DNA of 64,000 bases from Ottelia alismoides (GCA_037367405.1 JAZKJV010004142.1:245817-309816), one strand, 5' to 3'; numbered from the stretch's first letter, positions 10,249 to 18,709 are shown. Numbers and translations are program-made. The notes: generated by a model from the sequence alone, not told the origin.

Positions 10249-11574
10249 CTAAGAATTCGAAAGTTGGGCAAGCACACTGACAGCCGCGTCAATCGTCTGT
10301 TCGATATGCTCTTCGGTATGCGTTCGCGAGAAGAAAAGCGCTTCGAATTGACTGCACGGCATGTACACACCGCGATCGATCATTCCCCAGAAGTATTCGG
10401 CAAACAACTTGCGATTGCATTGCGATGCTTCGCGCCACGAAAACACCGGCTGGTTACAAAAGAACAATGTCATCATGCTGCCAACGCGTTGCATTTGGTG
10501 CTGCATACCGGCCGATTGAGCCGCCCTGCTAAGCCCGCTGGCCAAACGATCGCCTTGCTTTTCAAGGTAATCATAGGGTGGCTCCGATTTCAGCAGTTTC
10601 AAAGTGGCTGCACCTGCGGCCGTGGCAAGTGGATTACCACTTAACGTGCCTGCTTGAAATACTTTGCCTGCTGGCAGCACTTGATCCATCAAATCCGCGC
10701 GACCACCATAGGCGCCTAGTGGCAGGCCACCGCCCACGATCTTTCCAAGAGTAGTGAGATCGGGCGTGATGCCATATAACTGCTGAGCTCCGCCGAACGC
10801 CACGCGAAATCCCGTCATCACTTCATCAAAAATCAGGACGGCACCATGTTCGGTGCAAAGTCGCCTGGCCGTTTGCAGGTATCCGGGTTGCGGAGGAACG
10901 CATCCCATATTTCCAACAACAGGTTCCAAAATAACGCAAGCGATCTGGGAGCCCATTTCGCGAAAGGTGCTTTCAAGCTGATCAGAATCGTTGTATTCAA
11001 GAACCAAGGTGTCGCGCGATACGCCTTCGGTGACGCCCGGTGAATCGGGGACACCCAGCGTTGCCGCTGCACTACCGGCGGAAACCAAAAGACTGTCAAC
11101 ATGGCCATGGTAGTTCCCAGCGAACTTGACAACTTTCGATCGACCTGTCGCACCTCGGGCCAATCGAATTGCACTCATCGTTGCTTCGGTACCGCTGTTG
11201 ACCAATCGAACGCGTTCGATGGATGGCACCGCATCGATGATCAATTCCGCCAAGATAGATTCCGCTTCCGTCGGCGCTCCAAAGCTAGTTCCACGTACTG
11301 CCGCTTGCGATATCGCCTCCAAGACTTGCGGATGTGCATGTCCGAGGATCATGGGCCCCCACGACCCGATGTAATCGAGGTAACTATTACCATCGATGTC
11401 GAACAAATGCGGGCCGCTTGCGCGTTGAATAAACAGCGGATGACCTCCGACGCCCCCAAACGCCCGGGCCGGGCTATTCACTCCACCCGGCATGAGCTTG
11501 CGTGCACGTTCAAATGCCGCTTCGGATTTGGGATGTGAGCGTTTCGACCGGGCGGACGGTGTAAGGTTAGACAC
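10249..11574 (-). CDS. hemL: Glutamate-1-semialdehyde 2,1-aminomutase
   Basis: 441 residues, full length for the family. It is a PLP-dependent class III aminotransferase fold enzyme that converts glutamate-1-semialdehyde to 5-aminolevulinate in the C5 route to haem. Visible marks are PGGVNSPARAFGGVGG near the N-terminus, the substrate/PLP region NSGTEATMSAIRLARG, the IFDEVMTGFR motif with the PLP-binding Asp, and the Schiff-base lysine K278 in TLGKIVGGGLPLGAYGG. The start is an ATG at 11574. It lies upstream of polX with a 10-base gap. Nothing appears broken. Confidence 0.96.
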   Translation of the reverse strand: MSNLTPSARSKRSHPKSEAAFERARKLMPGGVNSPARAFGGVGGHPLFIQRASGPHLFDIDGNSYLDYIGSWGPMILGHAHPQVLEAISQAAVRGTSFGAPTEAESILAELIIDAVPSIERVRLVNSGTEATMSAIRLARGATGRSKVVKFAGNYHGHVDSLLVSAGSAAATLGVPDSPGVTEGVSRDTLVLEYNDSDQLESTFREMGSQIACVILEPVVGNMGCVPPQPGYLQTARRLCTEHGAVLIFDEVMTGFRVAFGGAQQLYGITPDLTTLGKIVGGGLPLGAYGGRADLMDQVLPAGKVFQAGTLSGNPLATAAGAATLKLLKSEPPYDYLEKQGDRLASGLSRAAQSAGMQHQMQRVGSMMTLFFCNQPVFSWREASQCNRKLFAEYFWGMIDRGVYMPCSQFEALFFSRTHTEEHIEQTIDAAVSVLAQLSNS

Positions 11575-11895
11575 TCAATGAACTCCAGAGGATTGTTTGG
11601 TGATTCCCCTCGTTTTAGCTTCAGCACACCAATAGTAAAAGTGGGCACCATTTCAGAAAAGTGATTAACACCTCTCTCGTGCGTTAGGATTAACCTTCAA
11701 AGTTTCCGAAAGAATCTATCGAGGAAACGAAGTTGGAGATGCTCTTGCCGATCAGCCATAGGGTCAAGCTAAAGATCTGAGGGCACGCCTCCGGAAGTGT
11801 CGTGTGTCCATCCTCTTGCACTTACAAACCTCCGTTTTCAGCCCACCGGCTGAACTTTGACCGAGCAATTCGATGGACTCGACCAAAAGGGTGTA

Positions 11896-11922
11896 TTGAC
11901 GTCAGACTGTTGACGATATAAT
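11896..11922 (+). promoter_or_regulatory. Sigma-70-like promoter of the leuA leader
   Basis: TTGACG at 11896-11901 and a perfect TATAAT at 11917-11922 are separated by 15 bases, slightly short but with strong boxes. Transcription would start near 11929 and produce a leader of about 270 bases before leuA. Upstream, 11575-11895 holds no gene; a CCCACCGGCTGA piece near 11840 resembles the palindromic repeats elsewhere in the window. Confidence 0.65.
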
Positions 11923-11995
11923 CTTCCAGTGCAGGGTGCGACAGTTTGGCCTTTACAAAACCGTCCGATCCCACAAAATTCACCTCGGGATTTTC

Positions 11996-12064
11996 ATGCA
12001 CAATCTTCTACTTCTCAACGACCTCTTGGGACTCACCCTCCTTAATTGCGAGCGGTCGGGGTAG
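11996..12064 (+). CDS. Leucine-rich leader peptide of the leuA attenuator
   Basis: A 22-codon frame runs from ATG (11996) to TAG (12062-12064). Nine of its 22 residues are leucine: four in a row at codons 4-7, then codons 10, 11, 13, 15 and 16, using CTT, CTA, CTC and TTG. It sits between a sigma-70-like promoter and an intrinsic terminator just before leuA. This is the arrangement expected of a peptide whose translation senses charged leucyl-tRNA. Its last codons overlap the proposed antiterminator arm (12056-12062). A weak purine-rich TCGGGA lies before the start. No function other than regulation is expected for the peptide itself. Confidence 0.85.
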   Translation: MHNLLLLNDLLGLTLLNCERSG

Positions 12065-12095
12065 ATCTGTGCAACCATTTTGCAACGCATACCAA

Positions 12096-12126
12096 CCCCG
12101 ATGCTCTACGAGCCTCGGGGTTTTTT
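12096..12126 (+). terminator. Intrinsic terminator (attenuator) in the leuA leader
   Basis: CCCCGA (12096-12101) pairs with TCGGGG (12115-12120), and inside it GCTC (12103-12106) pairs with GAGC (12110-12113) around a TAC loop, with one mismatch between the two stems. Six T follow at 12121-12126. The 5' arm with one more base (ACCCCGA, 12095-12101) is also complementary to TCGGGGT at 12056-12062 in the end of the leader frame, so an alternative antiterminator can form. A small TGCAA/TTGCA hairpin (12070-12084) lies between and may act as a pause site. Confidence 0.85.
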
Positions 12127-12200
12127 CGTATCCTGTGGGTTCGAGATTGGGCGCCACAGGTTGGCTTGCACAGCAACAAACGCAAGCGAAAGGAAATTGA

Positions 12201-13763
12201 ATGACCACAGAACAGAAACAACGACGCATCCGGATTTTTGACACGACTCTGCGCGATGGGGAGCAATCGCCAGGGGCCAGCATGAACTTGCCCGAGAAGT
12301 TGGAGGTCGCGCAAGCACTCACCGACCTGGGGGTCGACATTATCGAAGCTGGATTTCCTATCGCATCTCCTGGCGATTTTGAGGCGGTTCGTGAGATTGC
12401 CAATACAGTACGGGGGGCGACTGTTTGCGGATTGGCTCGCTGCAATGACAGCGACATCACACGAGCCTATGAGGCACTCAAGAAAGCTCAACAACCTCGT
12501 ATCCATGTCTTTCTGGCTACCAGCGCCATTCATCGCGAGTTCAAGCTTCGGATGAACCAAGACGAAATCATCGCTCGAGCCATCGCCGGTGTGAAACTGG
12601 CCGCCAGTTATTGCGATGACATTGAGTTCTCGCCCGAGGACGCTGCCCGCACAGAACACGATTTTCTATGCCGAGTCGTCGAAGCAGCCATCGATGCGGG
12701 AGCAACTACAATCAATATTCCTGACACCGTTGGTTATACAACGCCCCAGGAAATGTTCGATCGAATCCAATTGCTCGTCAATCGCGTACCCAATATCGAC
12801 AAAGCGGTTTTAAGCACACATTGCCACGATGATTTGGGATTAGCCGTCGCTAACTCTCTAGCCGCTGTAGCCGGTGGTTGCGGCCAAATCGAATGTACGA
12901 TTAACGGAATTGGCGAACGCGCAGGCAACTGTGCTTTGGAAGAAATTGTCATGGCCCTGAGAACCCGTTCCGAACTTTTCAATTGCTGCACCGGCATCAA
13001 GACAGAACGTTTGGTACCGACCAGTCGTTTGATCAGCAAAATTACTGGACTGGAAGTACAACGCAATAAAGCCATCGTGGGTCGCAACGCCTTCGCACAT
13101 GAGTCAGGTATCCATCAAGACGGGATGCTCAAGGAACGCAGCACATACGAAATCATGCGCCCCGAAGATGTTGGTTTTGCAAAAACCGATTTGGTTCTCG
13201 GAAAACACAGTGGTCGGGCCGCTCTGGCCGATCGCGCGCGTGCATTAGGTTTCAGCATTAGTGCGGAACAACTTCAACACGTCTTCGAGAAATTCAAGGT
13301 CCTAGCCGACAAGAAGAAAGAGATCTACGACGGTGATATCGTCGCTCTGATACAAAATGAGATATCCGGCCAGATTGGAGAGGCTTGGTCGTTGGTGCGT
13401 TTCGAAGTCAGCAGCGGAACCGCCCGTCCTCCTCGTGTCGCCCTAACCTTGAAACACGACGGCAAAGAATTCTCCAAGGAAGTTGAACAAGGAGACGGTC
13501 CGATCGACGCCGCCTTTTGGGCCGTAGAAAGTTTGACCGGTATCAAAGTGGTTTGCAAAGATTACCGAGTTCGAAGCGCCACGTTAGGAACCGATGCACT
13601 CGGCGATGTGCAACTGGAAATTGAACATCAAGGCCAATCGTACAAGGGCGTTGGCGTTTCAACCGACACCGTCGAAGCAACGATTCTCGCTATGCTGAAC
13701 GCAATCAATCGCATTACACTTACTCCAAACGTTGCCAGGATCGTTACGCCGACAACGGAATGA
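12201..13763 (+). CDS. leuA: 2-isopropylmalate synthase
   Basis: 520 residues, usual length for LeuA type 1. It condenses acetyl-CoA with 2-oxoisovalerate, the first committed step of leucine synthesis. The HMGL-like barrel starts with FDTTLRDGEQSPGASM, and the metal-binding HxH lies in STHCHDDLGLAVANS, followed by GGCGQIECTINGIGERAGN. The C-terminal LeuA regulatory domain (about 395-510) is the site of leucine feedback inhibition in the family. The start ATG at 12201 follows a purine-rich AAAGGAAATTG. Expression is probably controlled by the leucine-rich leader and terminator just upstream. No other leu gene follows; the downstream region is a decayed ABC locus on the other strand. Confidence 0.97.
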   Translation: MTTEQKQRRIRIFDTTLRDGEQSPGASMNLPEKLEVAQALTDLGVDIIEAGFPIASPGDFEAVREIANTVRGATVCGLARCNDSDITRAYEALKKAQQPRIHVFLATSAIHREFKLRMNQDEIIARAIAGVKLAASYCDDIEFSPEDAARTEHDFLCRVVEAAIDAGATTINIPDTVGYTTPQEMFDRIQLLVNRVPNIDKAVLSTHCHDDLGLAVANSLAAVAGGCGQIECTINGIGERAGNCALEEIVMALRTRSELFNCCTGIKTERLVPTSRLISKITGLEVQRNKAIVGRNAFAHESGIHQDGMLKERSTYEIMRPEDVGFAKTDLVLGKHSGRAALADRARALGFSISAEQLQHVFEKFKVLADKKKEIYDGDIVALIQNEISGQIGEAWSLVRFEVSSGTARPPRVALTLKHDGKEFSKEVEQGDGPIDAAFWAVESLTGIKVVCKDYRVRSATLGTDALGDVQLEIEHQGQSYKGVGVSTDTVEATILAMLNAINRITLTPNVARIVTPTTE

Positions 13764-13911
13764 GGAGGGACGATCGATGAATCCAGATGAAGAACCAGTG
13801 ACCGTGGTCATCATCGAATTTCCGTCGATGTGATCCAGAACATCGAACTCAGCGGGCCGCACTCAGAAAGTCAAAACAAAATGCTTGAGGAGAGGGGGGG
13901 CCAGGTTCGCG

Positions 13912-14024
13912 GCGCCCTCGAGTTATGCAGACCCAATCCCAAAATCAAAGTTAGACGAACCACTAGTTACTAGTGCTCTGTCCAGTTTAGATTTTGGGGT
14001 TGAGTCTGCATACCGGGAGGGCGC
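13912..14024. repeat. 113-bp imperfect inverted repeat (MITE-like hairpin) in a decayed gene
   Basis: The left arm (from GCGCCCTC at 13912) and the right arm (ending GAGGGCGC at 14024) match each other as inverted repeats over about 55 bases with few differences, sharing ATGCAGAC and CCCAAAATC blocks. The centre is CACTAGTTACTAGTG. ACGAACCACTAG at 13955-13966 is identical to the right end of the element at 47217-47412. No transposase is encoded. It lies exactly where the reading frame of an ABC ATPase remnant ends, so it is probably an insertion. Confidence 0.7.
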
Positions 14025-14330
14025 TGTGAAATGGCCGCTTCGGTTTCGGCGTCTGCATCCACGACACTCATCGTCAGTCGATGTCCTTGCGTCCGCGCAT
14101 GAATGAGCCCGGGAACATGTGGCAGTTGCCTGCGAGCCTCGGGTGGGCACCAAAAGACCGAGTAGCATCTTGATCAAAGTGGACTTGCCGGCTCCATTCA
14201 AACCCAATAGGCCAGTAACTGTTCCAATTGGCAAAGCGAAGGTCGCATTCTCGAAAACCAGTTTGTTGCCAAAGTACCGGGTCAGGCCTTGCGTTGCGAT
14301 AGCGATGTTCGTCATGTGCGATGCCCCCAT
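14025..14330 (-). pseudogene. Remnant of an ABC transporter ATPase (internal deletion, truncated end)
   Basis: The N-terminal part (start ATG 14330, or 14315 at [10 protein letters not shown]) is a good ABC ATPase with Walker [10 protein letters not shown], but the match ends after [11 protein letters not shown] near 14140. From 14134 downward, in another frame, a segment reading [20 protein letters not shown], then [10 protein letters not shown], looks like the C-terminal accessory part of such ATPases. The whole middle (Q-loop, signature, Walker B) is missing, and the frame runs into the hairpin element at 14024. A deletion plus insertion is inferred. Its neighbour, a GntR/YtrA-type regulator 36 bases upstream, is the usual partner of such exporters; no permease gene remains. 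Confidence 0.75.
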
Positions 14331-14366
14331 GATTTGAAATGGATTTACTATTACTTCAATTCGCTG

Positions 14367-14753
14367 TCAGCCAATTTTGAGGCTCTTCGAAAGTCGTTCG
14401 CTCAGGCGTTCGACAACTTCGTCCGGAGAAAACTCCAGGGCTACGGCTTGATTGACCAGCGCATCAATCGATTCATCCAGTCTTCGAAGACGTTCCGTTT
14501 TGGTATAGATTTGGCGTCGCTTCGCAACGAAGAAGCCCTTGCCGGCCTGGGTCACAAGAACTCCGCTCTCAACCAATTCGGCATAGGCTTTGGCCACCGT
14601 GTTCGTATTGATGACCAATTCGCGTGCAAGCTGCCGCACACTTGGGACGGATGATCCTACCGCGAGATCCCCCGTCGCGGCCGCACGGGTGATTTGATCT
14701 ACGATCTGTCGATATATCGGGACACTGCTACCAGCAACGATTCGGATCTGCAT
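14367..14753 (-). CDS. GntR family transcriptional regulator (YtrA-type)
   Basis: 128 residues. The N-terminal winged helix (about 10-75) contains PIYRQIVDQITRAAATGDL and SVRQLARELVINTNTVAKAY, the typical GntR DNA-reading helix. The short helical C-terminus, without a large effector domain, marks the YtrA subgroup, which normally represses its own operon with an ABC exporter. Here the exporter is a remnant. The start ATG at 14753 follows CAGGAG six bases upstream, a good ribosome site. A sigma-70-like promoter and a palindromic operator lie just upstream, so the gene itself may still be autoregulated. Confidence 0.88.
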   Translation of the reverse strand: MQIRIVAGSSVPIYRQIVDQITRAAATGDLAVGSSVPSVRQLARELVINTNTVAKAYAELVESGVLVTQAGKGFFVAKRRQIYTKTERLRRLDESIDALVNQAVALEFSPDEVVERLSERLSKSLKIG

Positions 14754-14770
14754 GACTGACTCCTGTACTC

Positions 14771-14814
14771 ACTGTACTGCGGCATATAGTACAGTTAGTT
14801 CAGTGCGTCTGCAA
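14771..14814 (-). promoter_or_regulatory. Promoter and palindromic operator of the GntR gene
   Basis: On the minus strand, TTGCAG (14814-14809) and TACTAT (14791-14786) are separated by 17 bases, a good sigma-70 spacing. ACTGTACT (14771-14778) and AGTACAGT (14788-14795) are perfect inverted repeats with a 9-base spacer, and the outer arm overlaps the -10 box. A repressor bound there would block RNA polymerase, which fits autoregulation by the downstream GntR protein. Confidence 0.65.
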
Positions 14815-14857
14815 GGAGATTTTTCTTAATACTGGAAAACGAATCGGCAGTCTCAGC

Positions 14858-16192
14858 CTATTCGCGCGGGCTAAGCAATTTTGCCATTGGGAAAGGGCCG
14901 TTAGAATTGGGGCCCCAGAAGATACGAATCGCGATGCTAGCGGTCCACACATCTTGACCGCTCATGTTGGCATACTCGATCCCATTCATCAGTTTGATTC
15001 GATGTCCGGCAATGTAATAATTCCATCCCAGGTATCCCGCTTGATACAAATCGCCGTTGTTCAAACCAACAGTTCTTTCGTATCGACGCTGTGGCTGTAG
15101 ACCGTTATCTTCATCCGATACTGCCAGCTGATAGCGAGTTGCCAATTGCAGTTTTTCAGTTAAGAAGTAACCAGGTTGTATGTTGATTCCGCAGGCATCA
15201 CCATTGCTGCTGCGTGTTCCAAGCAACGCTTCGGACACTAACGAGCCTGGACCTTGGGTTAGAATCAGCGCAGCCGACAAGCCATCCTTGTAGCGATTCA
15301 AGTTGGTGGCGTTCTCGTTAGCATCGCTGTAAAGGTAGCACATATTGAAAAACGCTTCGTCCAGCCCCAGACGGTCTTTGACATTCCAAGTCCCTGAGGC
15401 CAGCAGCGAGTAGCCTGAGTCGTAATCGGTGAATGACTCCCAAATATCGGGACCAGCCGCATTGGAGAAGATTCCCGTATAGTAGGAAAACTTGTCCGAA
15501 GTTCCTAAAGCTGTAATGGCCGGTGTATAGTCGGCATTAAACATGTTGAGCAGCATGCTGCGTTCGAGTGTATTGATGTAACGACTCGACACATTTCGAT
15601 CGTGGGTAAAGCGATGCTTTTGTTGACCGACGGTTACCGCGAATAAATCGTCAAATTCCCACTGTGACCACAGTTCAGTGAACCCATTGTAGAAAGGATC
15701 CATGTCAAAGCCGCTAACCATTTGCGCGTGCAAGGTCAACTTCTCGAAGAAACGCCCCTGCGATCCGATGCGGAATCGACGATTCTCCCATTCGTCATCC
15801 TGCTGTGCATTGCCTCCGTCAGCATTGTAATATTGGCCATGGTAGCGCCCCAAGAACCACAGTTCTTGCATGACCGGATGGTCATCATTTTTATAGAGTC
15901 GACCTAGATTAGCCAATCTCTCAGCAAGCGTCTTGGGCTGATCGTCTAATGATTGGATATCTACTTGTGCAGATTTCGCGGCGGAAGACTGGTCTTTGTC
16001 TTCTGACAATTGTTCGTGATTTTGGGCATCCGACGTCGACTGCTGATCGGAAGGGTCGCCAACAAACTGTAGTTGTGACGCGATTGAGCTGGGGGAAGGA
16101 GGGTCGGCCAACACGGTAGAAGCGGCATTTAGGCAATGCCAGATGACCCAAGCGCTGATTGCCCAACCAATTGTCGCGTGATGTGGACGCAT
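14858..16192 (-). CDS. Outer-membrane porin, phosphate-selective porin O/P-like
   Basis: 444 residues from the ATG at 16192; a TTG five codons earlier is less likely. A signal peptide (about 1-31, ending STVLA) is followed by a Ser/Asp/Gln-rich linker to about residue 85. The rest is rich in alternating aromatic and polar residues typical of beta strands (WFLGRYHGQYYNAD, RRFRIGSQGRFFEKLTLHAQ, MVSGFDMDPF) and ends in a strand-rich region (VWTASIAIRIFWG). The pattern fits the OprO/OprP-like porins of planctomycetes. Substrate is unknown. The gene stands alone, with a repeat-filled gap upstream. Confidence 0.75.
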   Translation of the reverse strand: MRPHHATIGWAISAWVIWHCLNAASTVLADPPSPSSIASQLQFVGDPSDQQSTSDAQNHEQLSEDKDQSSAAKSAQVDIQSLDDQPKTLAERLANLGRLYKNDDHPVMQELWFLGRYHGQYYNADGGNAQQDDEWENRRFRIGSQGRFFEKLTLHAQMVSGFDMDPFYNGFTELWSQWEFDDLFAVTVGQQKHRFTHDRNVSSRYINTLERSMLLNMFNADYTPAITALGTSDKFSYYTGIFSNAAGPDIWESFTDYDSGYSLLASGTWNVKDRLGLDEAFFNMCYLYSDANENATNLNRYKDGLSAALILTQGPGSLVSEALLGTRSSNGDACGINIQPGYFLTEKLQLATRYQLAVSDEDNGLQPQRRYERTVGLNNGDLYQAGYLGWNYYIAGHRIKLMNGIEYANMSGQDVWTASIAIRIFWGPNSNGPFPMAKLLSPRE

Positions 16193-16478
16193 GCGGGATC
16201 GCAACACAGTTTATTTGGCTGGTCGAATAACTCGGGAGAATTGGTGTAGAGGATGGACATCGGTACTATCGGCCAATTATGAAGATTTGATGAAGATAAC
16301 CGAAAAAGTACAAAGGACAAAAGAACAGGCAGGCAATGCAAGGGCACACAACGCGCTGTTCTTGAACCTTCGTGAATCGGCATTCGACAGGTGCTTATCG
16401 CTCTTTTGCTGTCATTGCGTGCCGTTAATGGGCAGCAGGCGACGTAGGAAGCCAAGGCGACTCACCGATGCTTGGCTG

Positions 16479-16597
16479 CATCCGCGAAAAAGACACCCGA
16501 CCCCGTTCACTTGACATAGCCAAACGACTCGCTGCGACCACGCGACTGGCGAGGGATGCGACTGCTATTGTGCGTTGGACTACTTGTGACCGTTACG
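16479..16597. repeat. 119-bp direct repeat, copy 1
   Basis: This segment matches 16762-16880 over 119 bases without gaps at 106 positions by hand count. It includes GCGAAAAAGACACCCGACCCC-type ends (16484-16504). It lies in the 16193-16970 gap, which holds no convincing gene. Confidence 0.8.
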
Positions 16598-16677
16598 CTA
16601 AGCGTCAGCCAAATGACCAACGCACTTGGCTACTCAGTTGACTGGTTTCGGATTGTAAACTGGTTATGGAAGTAAAA

Positions 16678-16787
16678 GGGGTCGGGAGTTTTTTTCGCCT
16701 ATCGTCTTTGATAGCACGATGATCATCAACGCAGCTATGCGACTTGCCGATGTCTTGGTTTCATCCGCGAAAAAGACGCCCGACCCC
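16678..16787. repeat. Terminal inverted repeat pair of a small mobile-like element
   Basis: GGGGTCGGGAGT plus a T run and CGC at 16678-16698 is the inverted partner of the 21 bases 16767-16787 (GCGAAAAAGACG and CCGACCCC), about 19 of 21 matching. Such GGGGTCGGG/CCCGACCCC ends resemble those of elements moved by REP-associated tyrosine transposases, but no transposase gene is here. The right end overlaps copy 2 of the 119-bp repeat. Confidence 0.55.
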
Positions 16788-16880
16788 GTTCACCTTGCAG
16801 AGTCAAACGACTCGCTGCGACCACACGGCTGGCGAGAGATACGACTGCTATTGTACGTTGGACTACTTGTTACCGTCACG
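16762..16880. repeat. 119-bp direct repeat, copy 2
   Basis: This is the second copy of the unit at 16479-16597, same length and about 89% identical, 164 bases downstream of it. The two share GACTCGCTGCGACCAC and CGACTGCTATTGT blocks. The divergence suggests an old duplication or two insertions of one element. Confidence 0.8.
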
Positions 16881-16970
16881 TTACCAACGTACGCTCGCCT
16901 GCTGATGAAGTCACCATCACCACGGAGTGGCGACGATATCGTATAGGTGGTTGGCGGATCGCGTCGGTAC

Positions 16971-17630
16971 CTAACTGTTTTCTAGCAACCATTGGACAGC
17001 AGCACGAGTAAGCTCTGCGGCGCTGCGGATATCGAGCTTACGCTTGATATTTTCGCGGTGGCTGTCAATCGTATACGGACTAAGCATTAGATTTTCGGCA
17101 ATCTGCCCACTAGTCAAGCCTTCGCCGATCATTCGAAAAATCTGCAATTCCCGATTGGTCAAGTTTTCGATTGGCGATTTCGACTGATCACGCACCGCCA
17201 ACGATTGGTTCAGCAAGCGTTGTGTCATCGCCGTGCTCAGAAACAGTTCACCGGATAACACGGTTCGAATCGCTTCTATCAGCTTGGCACTGGATTCTTG
17301 TTTGCTCAAAAAGCCCTTCGCACCAGCTCGGCAAGCCCGCTCTGCGTAAAGCGACTCTTGAAAACCACTGACAACTAACATCTTGATGGCAGAGCTGTAC
17401 GATCGAATGCGCTTGATCAACTCAATGCCATTGCCATCTCTAAGTGAGATGTCGATCAACACTAAGTCCGGAGAAAGCTGCTTTACCATTTCGTAGGCTC
17501 CGTCCTCCGAGTCCGCTTCACCACAAACCTCTAAGTCGGAATGCAATTCGATCCGTAGCATAAGTCCATCTCGGACTGAGGGATGGTCATCCACGATGAG
17601 GATTTTCTTAGTTGGGGTTGTCTTTGTCAT
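16971..17630 (-). CDS. NarL/LuxR-type response regulator
   Basis: 219 residues from the ATG at 17630. The receiver domain (about 8-125) has the acidic pair in IVDDHPSV and the phosphorylated Asp in LVLIDISLRDGNG; a conserved Lys lies in FLSKQES. The C-terminal LuxR helix-turn-helix (about 150-212) reads LTNRELQIFRMIGEGLTSGQ with SPYTIDSHRENIKRKL. The start codon overlaps the stop of the upstream histidine kinase as ATGA, so the two are translationally coupled. It should bind DNA after phosphorylation. Targets are not visible; the nearby porin gene is one candidate by position only. Confidence 0.92.
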   Translation of the reverse strand: MTKTTPTKKILIVDDHPSVRDGLMLRIELHSDLEVCGEADSEDGAYEMVKQLSPDLVLIDISLRDGNGIELIKRIRSYSSAIKMLVVSGFQESLYAERACRAGAKGFLSKQESSAKLIEAIRTVLSGELFLSTAMTQRLLNQSLAVRDQSKSPIENLTNRELQIFRMIGEGLTSGQIAENLMLSPYTIDSHRENIKRKLDIRSAAELTRAAVQWLLENS

Positions 17631-18709
17631 GGCGATTCGCCGTCCTCCAACTGTATTGCAATGCACTTGACCGAAGTGCCTCCCGTTGCGCGACGTTCGA
17701 TCTGCAGCGACCCGCCAATGATCCCTGCTCGGTACTGCATCGTTCGCATTCCCATTCCATGGTCTTTTTTCGCTTCTGCAAAGCGGCGGTATGCGTCGTC
17801 GATACCAATCCCATTGTCAAGCACTTCTAGTACGATCTCTTTGCCGTTTTGCTGCAACGAGATAAGTATCTCATTGGCTTGGCTGTGTTTGAGAGCATTG
17901 CTGACTGCCTCTTGTGCAATTCGGTACAGATGCGTCGCCGTCGCATTATCGGAGACGACAACCGGCCAAGGGCATTCAAATCGGCAGTGAATGGTCGGTG
18001 GCATGTTCGTCGATATCGCCAACTCCTCCAAGGAAGACTGCAGCGAGCCAGTATCTATCTGAATAGGCATGATGCCATGACACAGTTCATGAACGCTCCG
18101 ATTCGCATCGATGAGTTTTTGATTGACCTTTGCGATTGTTTCACGAAGACGAAGAAATACATTCTCCTCAAGCTGCCTGACATTTAATTCTCCTTCAACA
18201 GACTTAGATGCCGTGTCAAGCATCTCGAGCAACGCGCTCGTTGCCAGTGTTAGCCCAGTCAACTCCTGGCCTGTTCCGTCATGAAGTTCACGACCAATTC
18301 GGCGCTGTTCTTCGGCGGCAACGTCGAGAAGATGCCGTTGCATCCTTTTTCTTTCCGAGATATCTCGGATAACCCCCGTAAAGCATCCCGAATTGTCAAT
18401 CTGGGTGACGGATAAATCGATCGGGAAAATTTGACCATCCTTACGCGTTGCAATCAGTTCGCGAGGTGTATCGAGAATTCTCTTTTGGCCCGACTTTTGA
18501 TAACGGGCAATATACTCGTCATGTTCGTCCCGGTAAGGTTGCGGCATCAGAATGTTGATGTTCTGCCCTAGCAGTTCGGCTGCCGCGTATCCAAACATTT
18601 TTTCGGCTGCTCGGTTTGCAGTGAGGATAAAGCCACATTTATCAATCGTGATAATCGCATCAAAAGCCGAATTCCAAATCGCTTGGAGATGTTCCTGCTT
18701 TTCGTGCAA
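17627..18709 (-). CDS. Sensor histidine kinase, C-terminal part (PAS, HisKA_3, HATPase)
   Basis: 360 residues if it starts at the TTG at 18709. A PAS domain (about 5-115: AIWNSAFDAIITID, ending GVIRDISERKRMQ) is followed by a HisKA_3 dimerisation region with the phospho-accepting His in RRIGRELHDGTGQEL. The HATPase domain (LYRIAQEAVSNALKHSQA, VLDNGIGID, GMGMRTMQYRAGIIGG) ends the protein. This class pairs with NarL-type regulators, and the partner overlaps its stop by four bases. The upstream part of the gene continues in another frame (18568-19221), so the full-length protein is broken near 18730. GGCGAG four bases before the TTG could allow separate initiation. Confidence 0.8.
   Translation of the reverse strand: MHEKQEHLQAIWNSAFDAIITIDKCGFILTANRAAEKMFGYAAAELLGQNINILMPQPYRDEHDEYIARYQKSGQKRILDTPRELIATRKDGQIFPIDLSVTQIDNSGCFTGVIRDISERKRMQRHLLDVAAEEQRRIGRELHDGTGQELTGLTLATSALLEMLDTASKSVEGELNVRQLEENVFLRLRETIAKVNQKLIDANRSVHELCHGIMPIQIDTGSLQSSLEELAISTNMPPTIHCRFECPWPVVVSDNATATHLYRIAQEAVSNALKHSQANEILISLQQNGKEIVLEVLDNGIGIDDAYRRFAEAKKDHGMGMRTMQYRAGIIGGSLQIERRATGGTSVKCIAIQLEDGESP

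Noticed and set aside
12042..12659. 205-residue minus-strand frame across the leuA leader and start
   Set aside because: It overlaps the attenuator and leuA on the other strand and has no family character.
16191..16514. 107-residue plus-strand frame in the gap upstream of the porin gene
   Set aside because: It runs through repeat sequence and has no domain or start signal.
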